From a virus: DNA of 64,000 nt. Below, piece after piece: positions 51,355-60,595 of the stretch. A program made the position numbers and the translations under genes. The notes beneath the pieces are model-generated. The model ran no database searches, was not told the DNA's origin, and saw nothing but the letters and a program-made list of their open reading frames with translations. Numbering within the stretch: position 1 is the first letter of the stretch; each line of letters starts with the position of its first letter. Location: IMG/VR virus record IMGVR_UViG_3300019776_000564, positions 44,019 to 108,018 of that record, one strand, 5' to 3'.

Positions 51355-51373
51355 GAGCGCTTAAATAGCGCTC
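51355..51373 (+). promoter_or_regulatory. Short dyad after the polymerase gene
   Basis: GAGCGCT-TAAAT-AGCGCTC, 7-bp stem, no T tract, 30 nt before the next ATG. Resembles the GCGCTT-type dyads at 41518 and around 47333. Confidence 0.35.
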
Positions 51374-51402
51374 GACTCACTCACATAAACAGCGAGATCC
51401 CC

Positions 51403-52572
51403 ATGCCCACAGAAGTAAACGATATTGACGAATTGGAAAGCCTTCTCTCTGGCTTGAGTCCCGATGAACTCGGCCAGTTGGATGAACTGGACGGTCTTGA
51501 TGACCTAAGCGGTCTGGAGGAGCTTGACGCGCCCCCTGCCGAACCAGTCGCAGCAAAGCCAACTCGCAAGCGTCGTCTCAAGCCTCTCAAAGAAGAACCC
51601 GAAGAGCCTGAACTGTCGGCTCTGAACGTTGACACCGCTACGGGCAAAGTCACCAGTGACGACCCGGAAGTAAACGGTGACGACGATCTCGCAGCTTTGG
51701 CTGATCTCGACGAGAAACCTGAAAGCAAGCCGGTGAGCGATCCGAACCTGCTCGCTGAGCAGGTAATCGAACTGATGGTAAAAATTCCAGAAGAGTTCGG
51801 CTGCTCGACGGAAGAAGACTACATGGAAGTCTTCGGCTCAGTGCTTTCTGATATCGACGCAAGTTCGACTATCGAAGGCATCGAAAAGAACATGCGCGCA
51901 GCATTCGAGGCGAAATTCGGCAAAGCAGTTGATCCTGCTGAAGTCGAAGTCGAGAAGGTTGCTGAGAGCACCGAAGAGGTCGAGAGCAAGGCTCTGGGTG
52001 ATCAGGAACAAGAACTCGATGAACTCCTGGCCGGCGTTGAAGCTGCACCGACTCCAAAACCTGTAGTGACTGCACCAGTTAAACCCGTTGCAGTAACCCC
52101 TACAAAGAAAGTTGGTCAACTCAACACGTTCATCGACGCCGACCAGCTTCAGCGCGACCTGCATTTCACTGAAGCTACCATCAATGACGGCATGACTCGT
52201 CAAGCGGCTCTGTTCGCTCACTACGCTCGCCTGTCGGCCGACGCCACTTTCCAGGCTGATCGGGCAAAACAACAGGTTGAGTTGTTGGAAGCAACGTTGA
52301 ACCAACGTTTCCGTGACTCGCTCGTAGCGTCCGGCACCAAGTTCACTGAAAAGTCCATCGATGCGATGGTTATTCAGGACAGCAGCTATCAGGCCGCTCA
52401 AGAGCGTGCCCATGAAGCGAAAGCCATCGCTTCTATGGTTGCATCTGCGGCGGACAGTTTCCGTCACCGCAAAGATATGTTGATCCAAGTGGGCGCAGAC
52501 CTGCGACTGGAAAAACAGGGTGAACTTCGCATGAAGGAGCACCCGGGCCAGCGTGCTGTTGAAAATATGTAA
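51403..52572 (+). CDS. Acidic protein with C-terminal helical domain
   Basis: 389 residues. N-terminus is a run of LDELDGLDDLSGLEELD, very like the last 15 residues of the ssDNA-binding protein at 53355. A low-complexity acidic part follows (to about 115), then a small helical segment (LLAEQVIELMVKIPEEFG). The C-terminal domain from about 240 (FIDADQLQRDLHFTEATIND; YAQ-type long helices) is a helical, DNA-metabolism-looking module of unknown family. Confidence 0.65.
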   Translation: MPTEVNDIDELESLLSGLSPDELGQLDELDGLDDLSGLEELDAPPAEPVAAKPTRKRRLKPLKEEPEEPELSALNVDTATGKVTSDDPEVNGDDDLAALADLDEKPESKPVSDPNLLAEQVIELMVKIPEEFGCSTEEDYMEVFGSVLSDIDASSTIEGIEKNMRAAFEAKFGKAVDPAEVEVEKVAESTEEVESKALGDQEQELDELLAGVEAAPTPKPVVTAPVKPVAVTPTKKVGQLNTFIDADQLQRDLHFTEATINDGMTRQAALFAHYARLSADATFQADRAKQQVELLEATLNQRFRDSLVASGTKFTEKSIDAMVIQDSSYQAAQERAHEAKAIASMVASAADSFRHRKDMLIQVGADLRLEKQGELRMKEHPGQRAVENM

Positions 52573-52589
52573 AGACGATTCAAAACCTG

Positions 52590-52621
52590 CCAAGCTCGAT
52601 TAACAACCGAGCTTGGCTTTT
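52590..52621 (+). terminator. Terminator
   Basis: CCAAGCTCG and CGAGCTTGG with a 9-nt loop followed by CTTTTT. Confidence 0.9.
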
Positions 52622-52645
52622 TCGTTAGCAAATCAGGAGTTTCAA

Positions 52646-53197
52646 ATGGATCTGATTACCGTTGGTTGTGTGGGAACTGTTGCTATTGCCGCAGCAGCAA
52701 CCGTCATTTACGTTGAACGTAAGGTGCGCAGCACGGTCAAGCCGCCCGCCAAAGCGGAACCTGTTAAAGCAGAGCCTGTTAAAGCAGAGCCTGCGGTCAA
52801 CAGTGAAGCCAAGCAAAGCTTTAACCGGCAAACGAGTTCGCCAGTAAGCAAGCAAAACCCCGTTCCCAAAAGCGGCGAGTCGACTCAAAGGCAGCGCATG
52901 GACGAGTTACGGCGCGAGCGTGAACGCGATGAGGAAGACCGTCGTCGCCGTGATGATGACTACTACGAGCAGCAACGGCGCCGTATGAATGACGAGGTTA
53001 CTCGCCAGCAAATGGTAGATACCTCACCGTCCCCGGCTTCTCACTCTACTCATCATCACTCTCACAACCGTCATGACGACAGTCCTTGCAATAGCTCTCG
53101 TCATGACGGCAGCAGTTCGTGGGGCGGTAGCTCGTCTGATTCGGGTAGCCCTTCTTGCAGTTCCGATTATGGTAGCAGCAACTACTCAAGCGACTGA
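52646..53197 (+). CDS. Membrane-anchored Ser/His-rich protein
   Basis: 183 residues from ATG 52646 with AGGAG upstream. N-terminal membrane segment (ITVGCVGTVAIAAAATVIYV), triplicated KAEPV repeat, then a long charged Arg/Glu/Asp helix (RMDELRRERERDEEDRRRRD) and a tail of Ser/His/Gly (HSTHHHSHNRHDD; GSSSWGGSSSDSGSPS). Looks like many phage and bacterial short membrane proteins with low-complexity tails; function unknown. Confidence 0.65.
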   Translation: MDLITVGCVGTVAIAAAATVIYVERKVRSTVKPPAKAEPVKAEPVKAEPAVNSEAKQSFNRQTSSPVSKQNPVPKSGESTQRQRMDELRRERERDEEDRRRRDDDYYEQQRRRMNDEVTRQQMVDTSPSPASHSTHHHSHNRHDDSPCNSSRHDGSSSWGGSSSDSGSPSCSSDYGSSNYSSD

Positions 53198-53260
53198 TAC
53201 AGCCTTAGCAGTACCTGTAGCGCAGTTCAAAGCAAGTAAGTAGAATCATCACATCAGACA

Positions 53261-53293
53261 GAGCAAGTGAAATGGAAACGGAGTAGCTTGCTC
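53261..53293 (+). other. Hairpin in the leader of the ssDNA-binding protein gene
   Basis: GAGCAAG and CTTGCTC pair around 19 nt. It lies in the 157-nt gap 53198-53354 ahead of the ssDNA-binding protein gene; a consensus promoter is not seen there. An mRNA leader control of the kind known for T4 gene 32 is possible but not shown. Confidence 0.35.
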
Positions 53294-53354
53294 GACTTGA
53301 TAACTTTCGACAGTTCGCAATTTCGACATATCAACATATAAAGAGGTAACACTG

Positions 53355-54185
53355 ATGGCCGCTCCTTCGATTCAAGACCTGATTGCTGGCAAACAGAAAG
53401 AAATGGCCGCGAAGAAATCGCGCCAAAATACTCTGAAGCCTCAGCCAGGTAAGCATACTTACCGTGTTCTGCCTTCGTGGCGTGGCGGTGAAGAGAAGCA
53501 GTTCTGGCATGACTTTGCCATGCACTTCATCAAAACCCCTGAGAGCGCTGGTAAGCCCGCTGCTGTATACATTTGCAGCGACAAGACCTTCGGTAAGCCT
53601 TGCGAGATCTGCGAAGCTGCGAAGAAGCTGATGGCCGTGTCCACCAGCGACGACACAACCAAGCAGTTGAAAGAAGCCCTCTCCGCTCAGCGCTACCTGC
53701 TGAACGTTCTGCATATCACTGGCACCGAGCCAGAGAAAGTGCAGATCATGGAAGTTGGTCAAGGCGTGTTTGAACAGGTCTGCGGTCTGATCGGCGAGTA
53801 CGGTGATATCACCGACCTCAACGAAGGTACTGATCTGATCATCACTCGGACTGGTTCTGGTCTCGAAACCAAGTACACTGTCATGCCAGCTGCGAAGTCG
53901 AAGCCTGTCAGCAAAGCTGCCGTCGCAAACCTGCCAAACCTCGACGAGTTCGTAGCTCAAGAGAACCCAGCCGGTGAAACGAAAGCACTGACCGCTGTAG
54001 GCGCAATCGTTGGCCTGCTGCCAAGCGACACTGCTGCTCCAAAACGTGGCGGTCATCCAGCTTTGGCTGATCTGTCCTCGGACGATGCAGAGTTTGAAAC
54101 GGTTGGGGCCAGCGCCAAAGTCTCTGCGGTTGATGGAGACGACCTCGAAGGTCTGGACGAGCTTGACGACCTGCTTGAAGGCTAA
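53355..54185 (+). CDS. ssDNA-binding protein, gp32-like
   Basis: 276 residues, AGAGGTAA upstream. GKHTYRVLPSWRGG, FWHDFAMHFIKT and CSDKTFGKPCEICEAAKKL carry the H-x-C-x-C-C pattern of zinc-containing phage SSBs such as T4 gp32. The C-terminal tail DDLEGLDELDDLLEG is acidic as in gp32/gp2.5, where it recruits replication partners. Coats single strands at the fork. Confidence 0.8.
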   Translation: MAAPSIQDLIAGKQKEMAAKKSRQNTLKPQPGKHTYRVLPSWRGGEEKQFWHDFAMHFIKTPESAGKPAAVYICSDKTFGKPCEICEAAKKLMAVSTSDDTTKQLKEALSAQRYLLNVLHITGTEPEKVQIMEVGQGVFEQVCGLIGEYGDITDLNEGTDLIITRTGSGLETKYTVMPAAKSKPVSKAAVANLPNLDEFVAQENPAGETKALTAVGAIVGLLPSDTAAPKRGGHPALADLSSDDAEFETVGASAKVSAVDGDDLEGLDELDDLLEG

Positions 54186-54203
54186 GTAGTAGTCAACTCT
54201 CCA

Positions 54204-54229
54204 ACAAAGGGCACTTAGGTGCCCTTTGT
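54204..54229 (+). terminator. Terminator after ssDNA-binding protein gene
   Basis: ACAAAGGGCAC-TTAG-GTGCCCTTTGT, 11-bp stem; the T run is short (CTTTGT), so efficiency is uncertain. Confidence 0.7.
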
Positions 54230-54247
54230 CACCTAAGAGGATTTCCC

Positions 54248-55210
54248 ATGTCAGCTAAAAAATCCTACGACCTTATTCTTATCGACGCCAACTCTCTTGG
54301 TCACGCCGCTCATAACGCTCGCGTTCTGAAGCATCGTACTGGTGAGATTCAAGCTGTGTTCTTTGGCTTGAAGATGATAAAGAAGGCCGTCGAACAGTTC
54401 GGCACTCCCGGTCGCACAGAAGTTAAAGTCTTGTGGGATAGCAAAGCGCAATGGCGCTACGACTTATTCCCGGACTACAAGAGCAAGCGCGACAACACCC
54501 CGGAGAAGGCAGCGTCACGTCGCGAATATAAGCGGCAAGTACCTATCCTTCGTCAGGCAATTTCTATGCTCGGCCTTGAGCAGACCTTCGCAGAAGGCGA
54601 AGAAGCTGATGATCTTGGCTCAGCACTTGTTCACAACCGCACACCGAACGCCAAGATTCTTGTAGTTTCAGGTGATCATGACTGGCTTCAGTTGGTTTGT
54701 GAGGACGTAGATTGGTACGACCCTCGCGTAGAAGGTCTGTTTGTAGACCTGTCCAGCTTTGAAGAAGTCACCGGCTTCAAAAACGTCGTTGAATTTGCCC
54801 AAGCTAAAGCGCTGATAGGCGACAGCAGCGACACAATCCCGGGCGTAGAAGGTATTGGCGAGAAAGCAGTACCGCTGATCTTCAAGAACTTCGGCAGCAT
54901 AGCGAAAATGTACGCATGGGCAGACGCTCTGCCCGCCAAAAAGATCGATAAGGCAGATCTGCCGGCCGAGTTGTCTTTCTGGCGCAAGAAGATCGAGAAC
55001 TTCCTCTTTGGTGGGGGTCGCGAAATCTTCAAGCGGAACATGCAGATGATGAGCCTGTTATCCAAGCGTCATCGCAGCAACGATATCCTGTCTAAGCAGG
55101 TTATCTTGAAGTCGAAGTGGGATGAAAACGCCTTTATCGACCTCTGTAACGAATACGCCTTTATGAGCATCATTGGCGATATGAAAAACTGGCGCAAAAC
55201 CTTCGCATAA
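54248..55210 (+). CDS. 5'-3' exonuclease / flap endonuclease
   Basis: 320 residues of the Pol I small-domain/T5 exonuclease family. Metal ligands in LILIDANSLG (Asp), RYDLFPDYKSKRD, EGEEADDLGSALV and VVSGDHDWLQL; helix-hairpin-helix IPGVEGIGEKAVPLI. Removes RNA primers and flaps, complementing the polymerase III-type enzyme that lacks this activity. Confidence 0.92.
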   Translation: MSAKKSYDLILIDANSLGHAAHNARVLKHRTGEIQAVFFGLKMIKKAVEQFGTPGRTEVKVLWDSKAQWRYDLFPDYKSKRDNTPEKAASRREYKRQVPILRQAISMLGLEQTFAEGEEADDLGSALVHNRTPNAKILVVSGDHDWLQLVCEDVDWYDPRVEGLFVDLSSFEEVTGFKNVVEFAQAKALIGDSSDTIPGVEGIGEKAVPLIFKNFGSIAKMYAWADALPAKKIDKADLPAELSFWRKKIENFLFGGGREIFKRNMQMMSLLSKRHRSNDILSKQVILKSKWDENAFIDLCNEYAFMSIIGDMKNWRKTFA

Positions 55211-55219
55211 GGATTCAAA

Positions 55220-56347
55220 ATGGCTAAGTCTCCATTGGCAGCAGCACTCGAAGGCGTTATCGGCAAGAACGCAGCCCGAGTTGGTATTAAGAACTGGATG
55301 ACCACAGGCATCCCGGAGCTTGATGCAGCGCTTTCAGGCATGTTTGAGAGCGGTGGCGTCCCGGGCGGACGCATGATCGAGATCTTTGGGCCAGCGTCGT
55401 CAGGCAAAACCTTCCTCGCAACGATGATCATGAAGGCTGCCCAAGATATGGGTGGGATCGCCGGCTTCTCTGACCACGAACGTAGCTTCGAGCCTAAGCT
55501 GGCTGAATCGCTCGGTCTGTGCATCGATGAGGACGTTGGCAACTTCGTCTACAAGAAGCCTGAAACCTTTGAGGAGAGCATCCTGTTGGCGATGCACTTC
55601 TGTGAGCAGGTTCGCAAACTGAAGCTGATCCCGGACGATGCACCTTTGGTATGGGTGTTCGACTCTGTAGCTTCGATGGTTCCGTATGACAAGCTCTACG
55701 ACGATAAAGGCAAGCGTCGTGTCGACCGCATCAACATGAAGGACAAGCTCGCTCTGGCTACTGCAACTTCGCAGAACTACCCACAGCTTGCTCAGTTCGC
55801 GGAAGACTACAACATGACCGTGATTCTTCTGAACCAAGTTCGCATGAAACCCGGCGTGATGTACGGCGACCCAACAACTACACCGGGTGGTCAAGCGGCC
55901 GAGTTCTACGCTTCGATCCGTATCAGCCTGGGTCGCAAGATGATCACCAACGGTGAATCCGGCGACAAGAAAGAGACACTGGGTCAGGAAATCACCGCCA
56001 ACGTAATCAAGAACAAGGTCACTCGACCATTCCAGAAAGCGAAGTGGCGCGTGATGTATAACATGAGCGGCGCAGGTGCGAAGGTTGACGTAGTTGGTTC
56101 TACTATCGATTTCCTCGTTCGCAAGGATCTTCTGCCGCGAGACGGTAAATACATCGTCTGGGAAGGTAAGAAGTTGTACCAATCTCAGCTTGAGACTAAG
56201 CTGCAAGCCGAGCCTGAAGCTGACGCAATGAAGAAGTTGTGCGCCTTCCTGCCAGAAAAAGCTGAAGACGTTGCAAGAGTGGACCTTGAGTCCGAAACCC
56301 CGCCCACCGAAGGTGGCGACATCGAAGTAGGAGCAGTAGAAGAATGA
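55220..56347 (+). CDS. RecA/UvsX recombinase
   Basis: 375 residues. Walker A GPASSGKT (57-64), Walker B VWVFDSVASM, then LILLNQVRMKPG-type L1/L2 region (VILLNQVRMKPGVMYGD) and TTTPGGQAAEFYASIRI. Forms filaments for strand exchange with SSB and SbcCD products. The C-terminus is acidic as in RecA. Overlaps the next gene by ATGA. Confidence 0.93.
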   Translation: MAKSPLAAALEGVIGKNAARVGIKNWMTTGIPELDAALSGMFESGGVPGGRMIEIFGPASSGKTFLATMIMKAAQDMGGIAGFSDHERSFEPKLAESLGLCIDEDVGNFVYKKPETFEESILLAMHFCEQVRKLKLIPDDAPLVWVFDSVASMVPYDKLYDDKGKRRVDRINMKDKLALATATSQNYPQLAQFAEDYNMTVILLNQVRMKPGVMYGDPTTTPGGQAAEFYASIRISLGRKMITNGESGDKKETLGQEITANVIKNKVTRPFQKAKWRVMYNMSGAGAKVDVVGSTIDFLVRKDLLPRDGKYIVWEGKKLYQSQLETKLQAEPEADAMKKLCAFLPEKAEDVARVDLESETPPTEGGDIEVGAVEE

Positions 56348-56742
56348 AAGAGAAATTTGGCAAGTGGTTCGACAAGAAAATGACGAAGCTGATTGACGAG
56401 AAGGCTAAAGCTCGACTGAGCGGCGCTGGTTCGGTTATCAACTTCATCGGCCTTGCAGCGATCACTATCCTTCTGGCTGTTGGTGCGCTTGGTCTGGCTG
56501 CGGGGCTGTTCTGTCTCGTAGTGCTGCTACCCGGCATGGTGACAGGCGCGTTCGCTTGGTTTGTTTGGACTTATCTCGGTCTCGGTGCGATGTACTTCGC
56601 AACGCTAGATCCGGTATGGTTGAATATTCCATATTGGCACTTCGCGCTCAGCTTCTCGGCAGTCATCTTCGCAGTCAGGGTCTTTCGTAAGAAGGGCCGT
56701 CAGCAAAAGTTCAGAGAGGCGGTTAACAGCCTCGCTAAGTAG
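56344..56742 (+). CDS. Small multi-pass membrane protein
   Basis: 132 residues. Amphipathic charged N-terminus (KWFDKKMTKLIDEKAKARL), then two or three membrane segments (FIGLAAITILLAVGALGLAA; LFCLVVLLPGMVTGAFAWFV; WHFALSFSAVIFAVRVF) and a basic end. Unknown function; part of the recA operon by overlap. Confidence 0.68.
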   Translation: MKEKFGKWFDKKMTKLIDEKAKARLSGAGSVINFIGLAAITILLAVGALGLAAGLFCLVVLLPGMVTGAFAWFVWTYLGLGAMYFATLDPVWLNIPYWHFALSFSAVIFAVRVFRKKGRQQKFREAVNSLAK

Positions 56743-56758
56743 TAGCTGTCAGTAAAAC

Positions 56759-56790
56759 AAAACGGGCACAAGTTAGTGCCCGTTTTCTAT
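56759..56790 (+). terminator. Terminator after recA operon
   Basis: AAAACGGGCAC-AAGTTA-GTGCCCGTTTT, 11-bp stem, then CTATTTCT. Confidence 0.9.
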
Positions 56791-56860
56791 TTCTGATTCC
56801 CATAACATCCCGAGCGTAAAGCTTTAAAATCACAGTTCAACAAACACAGAGACGCAACCA

Positions 56861-57943
56861 ATGATTCCTTATGGCGTAATTTCAGACCCTCATAATCACG
56901 ATTGGAGCCAGTTCTCTCGCATCCTGCCTACTGGACTGAACAGCCGGCTTGTGAACATTCTCGACGCTGAAAAGCAGGCCGCCGTTGAAACCAAGAAAGC
57001 TGGTGGCGAGCGTCTGTATATCGCGGGCGATCTGTTTCATGTTCGTGGCTCTGTAAGCCCGAAGGTTCTGAACCCTACCAAAGACCTGTTTGAGTACATC
57101 ACAGGCACTCTCGGTATCGAGATTCGCATCTTGACCGGCAACCACGATCTTGAATCGCGGAACAGCGAAGCTCTGAGCAATGCCTGCGAAGCTCTGAGTC
57201 CGATCGAAGGCGTTAAAGTTATCAGCACCATGACCATCTTCCATGATGACAACATGGTCATGGTTCCCTGGTACGACAATATCGATGATGTTCGCAAGTA
57301 CATCCGTGCGGCCATCGAAGAGATCGAAGATCTTGGCGATACCGCAAGCAACTACTCTCTGATGATCCATGCGCCTGTAAACGGCGTACTGATCGGCATC
57401 CCAGAGCACGGCTTCTATTCAAAAGAGCTTGAGCGCTTTGGCTTCAAGCGCGTGTTCTCCGGTCACTATCACAACCACAAGCGGTTTGATGGCGAAGTCT
57501 ACAGCGTAGGCGCTTTGACACATCAAACCTGGGGTGACGTAAACACCAAAGCTGGCTATCTGATTGTCAGCGACGCAGGCGTAAACCACTTCAAATCCGA
57601 AGCGCCAGAGTTCCGCGATTACGACATCACATGGGACGATGACACTGCTGCCGAGAACTGCAAAGGCAACTTCATTCGCGTTCGTCTCGGTGAGGCAGAC
57701 GACGACGAGATCCAGATGATTCGCGACCACATCGTTGGTCTCGGCGCAGAAGGTTGTCTCGTACAAGCCATCCCTGTTCCAAAAGGCACAGCTACCGCTC
57801 GCAGTGCAGCGGCTGCAAAAGCTCCAACCATAGACGAGTCCATCGGCGAATGGATCAAAAACAACGCCGCAGCTTCTACCTCCGCAGAAGTAGAAAAGCT
57901 GTGTGGTGAAATCATGAACGAAGTCCGGAGCGTTACCCTATGA
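56861..57943 (+). CDS. sbcD: SbcD/gp47 (Mre11-type) nuclease subunit
   Basis: 360 residues. Metallophosphoesterase motifs: VISDPHNHDW (D-x-H), YIAGDLFHVRG, LTGNHDLES, MIHAPV and FSGHYHNHKRF, all in order. Works with the SbcC/Rad50-like ATPase downstream in processing DNA ends; T4 gp47 is the phage prototype. ATGA overlap with sbcC. Confidence 0.93.
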   Translation: MIPYGVISDPHNHDWSQFSRILPTGLNSRLVNILDAEKQAAVETKKAGGERLYIAGDLFHVRGSVSPKVLNPTKDLFEYITGTLGIEIRILTGNHDLESRNSEALSNACEALSPIEGVKVISTMTIFHDDNMVMVPWYDNIDDVRKYIRAAIEEIEDLGDTASNYSLMIHAPVNGVLIGIPEHGFYSKELERFGFKRVFSGHYHNHKRFDGEVYSVGALTHQTWGDVNTKAGYLIVSDAGVNHFKSEAPEFRDYDITWDDDTAAENCKGNFIRVRLGEADDDEIQMIRDHIVGLGAEGCLVQAIPVPKGTATARSAAAAKAPTIDESIGEWIKNNAAASTSAEVEKLCGEIMNEVRSVTL

Positions 57944-59880
57944 AGATTCTTAGCGCTGACATCAACAACTTCTCGGCGATTGGTCGCATCGAAGTTGCCC
58001 TTGATGACAAGGGACTCATTTTGATACAGGGAAAAAATGACGACGACACGTCGCAAGACTCCAACGGTTCGGGCAAGTCGTCTATCCCGGATGCGCTGTG
58101 CTGGTGTTTCTTCGGTGAAACAGCTAAGGGTCAGAGCGGTGACAAGCTTGTAAACCGTACAGCCAAGAAAGATACGGCTGTAGAGGTAACTATCGTCGAT
58201 GAAGAGACAGACGATATTTACAAGGTCAGTCGCTACCGCAAGCATAAGACCTACAAGAACATGCTCCGCGTGGAGATGATGGTCGGCACCTCAGGTTGGA
58301 AAGACCTGACAGCGGGCACTGACAAGCTGACTCAGGAGATCGTTAATCGCATTATCGGTTGCAACCTTGAAGTCTTCTCTGCGGCGATTTACGCAGGTCA
58401 AGAAGCTATGCCCGATCTGCCAGCAATGACTGACAAGCAGCTTAAGGTTCTGATCGAAGAAAGCGCCGGCATTTCTCAGCTTCAAGAGGCGTATGAGGTT
58501 GCAAACCGTCACGTCAAAGAACGCAAAGCGGTTGTGCAAGACTTCGCAGGCAAGATCGTAACCAAGCAGTCAAACATCGACCTGCTCGGTAGCAACCGAA
58601 TCAATCTGCAAACCAAGCAGGGTCAGTGGGAGATCGATCAGCAGGAAAAGATCGAGTTGGCCGAAGCAGAGTTGAAGGCTGGTGTAGAAGCCTTTGACGA
58701 GGATCTTGGCGACAAAATCGTCAAGAAAAAGACCGAGCTTGCTGAAAAGGCTAGCGAGATTCGCAGCAAGATCGCCGGCAGTGACGCAGAGCGTCTCCAA
58801 GAGCGCGTGCTGGCTGATGCAGAAGCGAAGGCTCGGACAATCGAAGCGAACAAGGCTAACGCGATTGGTCACGCAAAGAATGTCCTATTGTCGGGGCAGA
58901 ATCACCTCGATCATATGAATGAGTGTGGTCACTGCGAAACCTGCGGCCATGAACTTGACTCCGCCAAGATTGAAGAAGTTCGCCGTAGTGCTGAGTTGGA
59001 AGTAAAAGAAGCTCAGCGCGAACTAGATGAAGCGATCAAGGCACACGCTGTAAGCTCTCAAGACGCTGATGCAGCGACGAAAGCACTTGCTGCACATCGT
59101 GACAGCATGACAGACGTTAGCGCGCTCACAGCAGAGCTAACGAGCTTAGGCGATAACCAGCAACGACTCGAAACCGGGTTGAACAACTGGAACCGTCAGA
59201 AGAATGCCGTAGAGTGTTCTCGTAAGCGTCTGGCCGATGCGACCGCTGAGGTTAACCCATACATCGCTCACATCGATGATCTGGATACCCAAGTTGAGGG
59301 TATTAAATCTGAGATCGAGGATCTGGAAGACAAGCGTAAGACAGCGGCGAAGGCTCTGTTCATCGCAGAAGAGGCTTTCCGAGTGTTCAGCCCAGCCGGT
59401 GTTCGTGCTCATGTGCTGGACACTGTAACGCCTCACCTCAATGCTCGAACCAGCCACTACCTCTCTACGCTCACTGACGGCAACATCAGCGCGATCTGGT
59501 CGACCGTAAGTAAGACGGCAAAGGGTGAGCTTCGCGAGAAGTTCGTCATTGATGTCGAGTCCAAGACAGGCGGTGAAACATTCAAGGATCTATCTGGTGG
59601 CGAGAAGCGTAAGGTTCGTCTTGCGTGCGCTATGGCTCTGCAAGATTTGGTTGCAAGTCGAGCCAGTAAGCCGATCAAGCTTTTCATTGCGGACGAGATC
59701 GATCATGCTCTCGACGCTGCCGGCTTGGAACGACTGATGTCGATCCTCGACGCCAAGTCTCGCGACAAAGGCACTGTACTGGTTATTTCTCACAGTGACC
59801 TCCGGGACTCGATTCGTAACTCGGTTACTGTCGTCAAGAAGGGCGGTAAAGCTACTATCGAACCTAACAGCGTGTTGTGA
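57940..59880 (+). CDS. sbcC: SbcC/gp46 (Rad50-type) ATPase subunit
   Basis: 646 residues. Walker A SNGSGKSSI near 45-55 after INNFSAIGRIEVAL; coiled coil arms on both sides of a zinc hook with C-x2-C (GHCETCGHELD, near 330); signature LSGGEKRKVRLACAMA; Walker B KLFIADEIDHAL; H-loop VISHSD. Short coils, similar to T4 gp46. Confidence 0.93.
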   Translation: MKILSADINNFSAIGRIEVALDDKGLILIQGKNDDDTSQDSNGSGKSSIPDALCWCFFGETAKGQSGDKLVNRTAKKDTAVEVTIVDEETDDIYKVSRYRKHKTYKNMLRVEMMVGTSGWKDLTAGTDKLTQEIVNRIIGCNLEVFSAAIYAGQEAMPDLPAMTDKQLKVLIEESAGISQLQEAYEVANRHVKERKAVVQDFAGKIVTKQSNIDLLGSNRINLQTKQGQWEIDQQEKIELAEAELKAGVEAFDEDLGDKIVKKKTELAEKASEIRSKIAGSDAERLQERVLADAEAKARTIEANKANAIGHAKNVLLSGQNHLDHMNECGHCETCGHELDSAKIEEVRRSAELEVKEAQRELDEAIKAHAVSSQDADAATKALAAHRDSMTDVSALTAELTSLGDNQQRLETGLNNWNRQKNAVECSRKRLADATAEVNPYIAHIDDLDTQVEGIKSEIEDLEDKRKTAAKALFIAEEAFRVFSPAGVRAHVLDTVTPHLNARTSHYLSTLTDGNISAIWSTVSKTAKGELREKFVIDVESKTGGETFKDLSGGEKRKVRLACAMALQDLVASRASKPIKLFIADEIDHALDAAGLERLMSILDAKSRDKGTVLVISHSDLRDSIRNSVTVVKKGGKATIEPNSVL

Positions 59881-59887
59881 GGGCAAG

Positions 59888-60595
59888 ATGCCTCTTATCA
59901 AGAACCTCAATGTGGATAGCGATCTTTGCGCCGACTCATATCGGCGTAGAGAGTTCGCACTTCAGAAAGATTTCATCCGGCGCTATGAGCTAGGTAAGGA
60001 TGTTTCTATCCGTACCAGCACAATGAAAGGCGCCGCTGTAATCCAAGCTCTTCGTGAAATCAGCGAAGAGGAAGTAGTTATCGATCAAGAGGCTCTCCAA
60101 GCATACGCTGACGCTGAAGACTGGCTTTGCAGAAAGATGCAAAGCCTGTTCTTCACAGTTAGGCATCTTGGTATGAACCCCAGAAAGATGACCAAGAAAG
60201 TTGCTGCGATGATTGAGAATGCATCAGGCGGCGACATAATTTTAGAGAAAGGCTGTGATCTGATCTGGATTCCGGTTTCAGCATTCTATGTAGACGACGA
60301 GCGCGTCTACCTGTTCCGGGTTGTTGGTATTGATTATCAGCACAACACCCATGTAATGCTCACAATGAGAAACACCGGAGTTATAGGTTACACAAGAGAG
60401 TGCCTTAACACCGTGAGTTCTGAGCTTGCTGCCTACATCAGCAAACTTGAAAGCAAGGCTATGGAAGACGAGCATGTTAAGGCTTCGTTTACGAGACTTG
60501 GTTCAATCCTGAGACCTGAGGCTTACAAGCAGGAAATGTTGGAGGAGAGAGCAAAGATGTACGGCGAAGTTAAGAACTTTGGGGGATGGGCATAA
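59888..60595 (+). CDS. Unrecognised protein after sbcC
   Basis: 235 residues from ATG 59888 (GAGGGCAAG upstream). Helical N-terminal half (YRRREFALQKDFIRRYELGK; ADAEDWLCRKMQSLFFTVRH) and a beta segment (YVDDERVYLFRVVGIDYQHN). Located in a recombination operon; function unknown. Confidence 0.65.
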   Translation: MPLIKNLNVDSDLCADSYRRREFALQKDFIRRYELGKDVSIRTSTMKGAAVIQALREISEEEVVIDQEALQAYADAEDWLCRKMQSLFFTVRHLGMNPRKMTKKVAAMIENASGGDIILEKGCDLIWIPVSAFYVDDERVYLFRVVGIDYQHNTHVMLTMRNTGVIGYTRECLNTVSSELAAYISKLESKAMEDEHVKASFTRLGSILRPEAYKQEMLEERAKMYGEVKNFGGWA

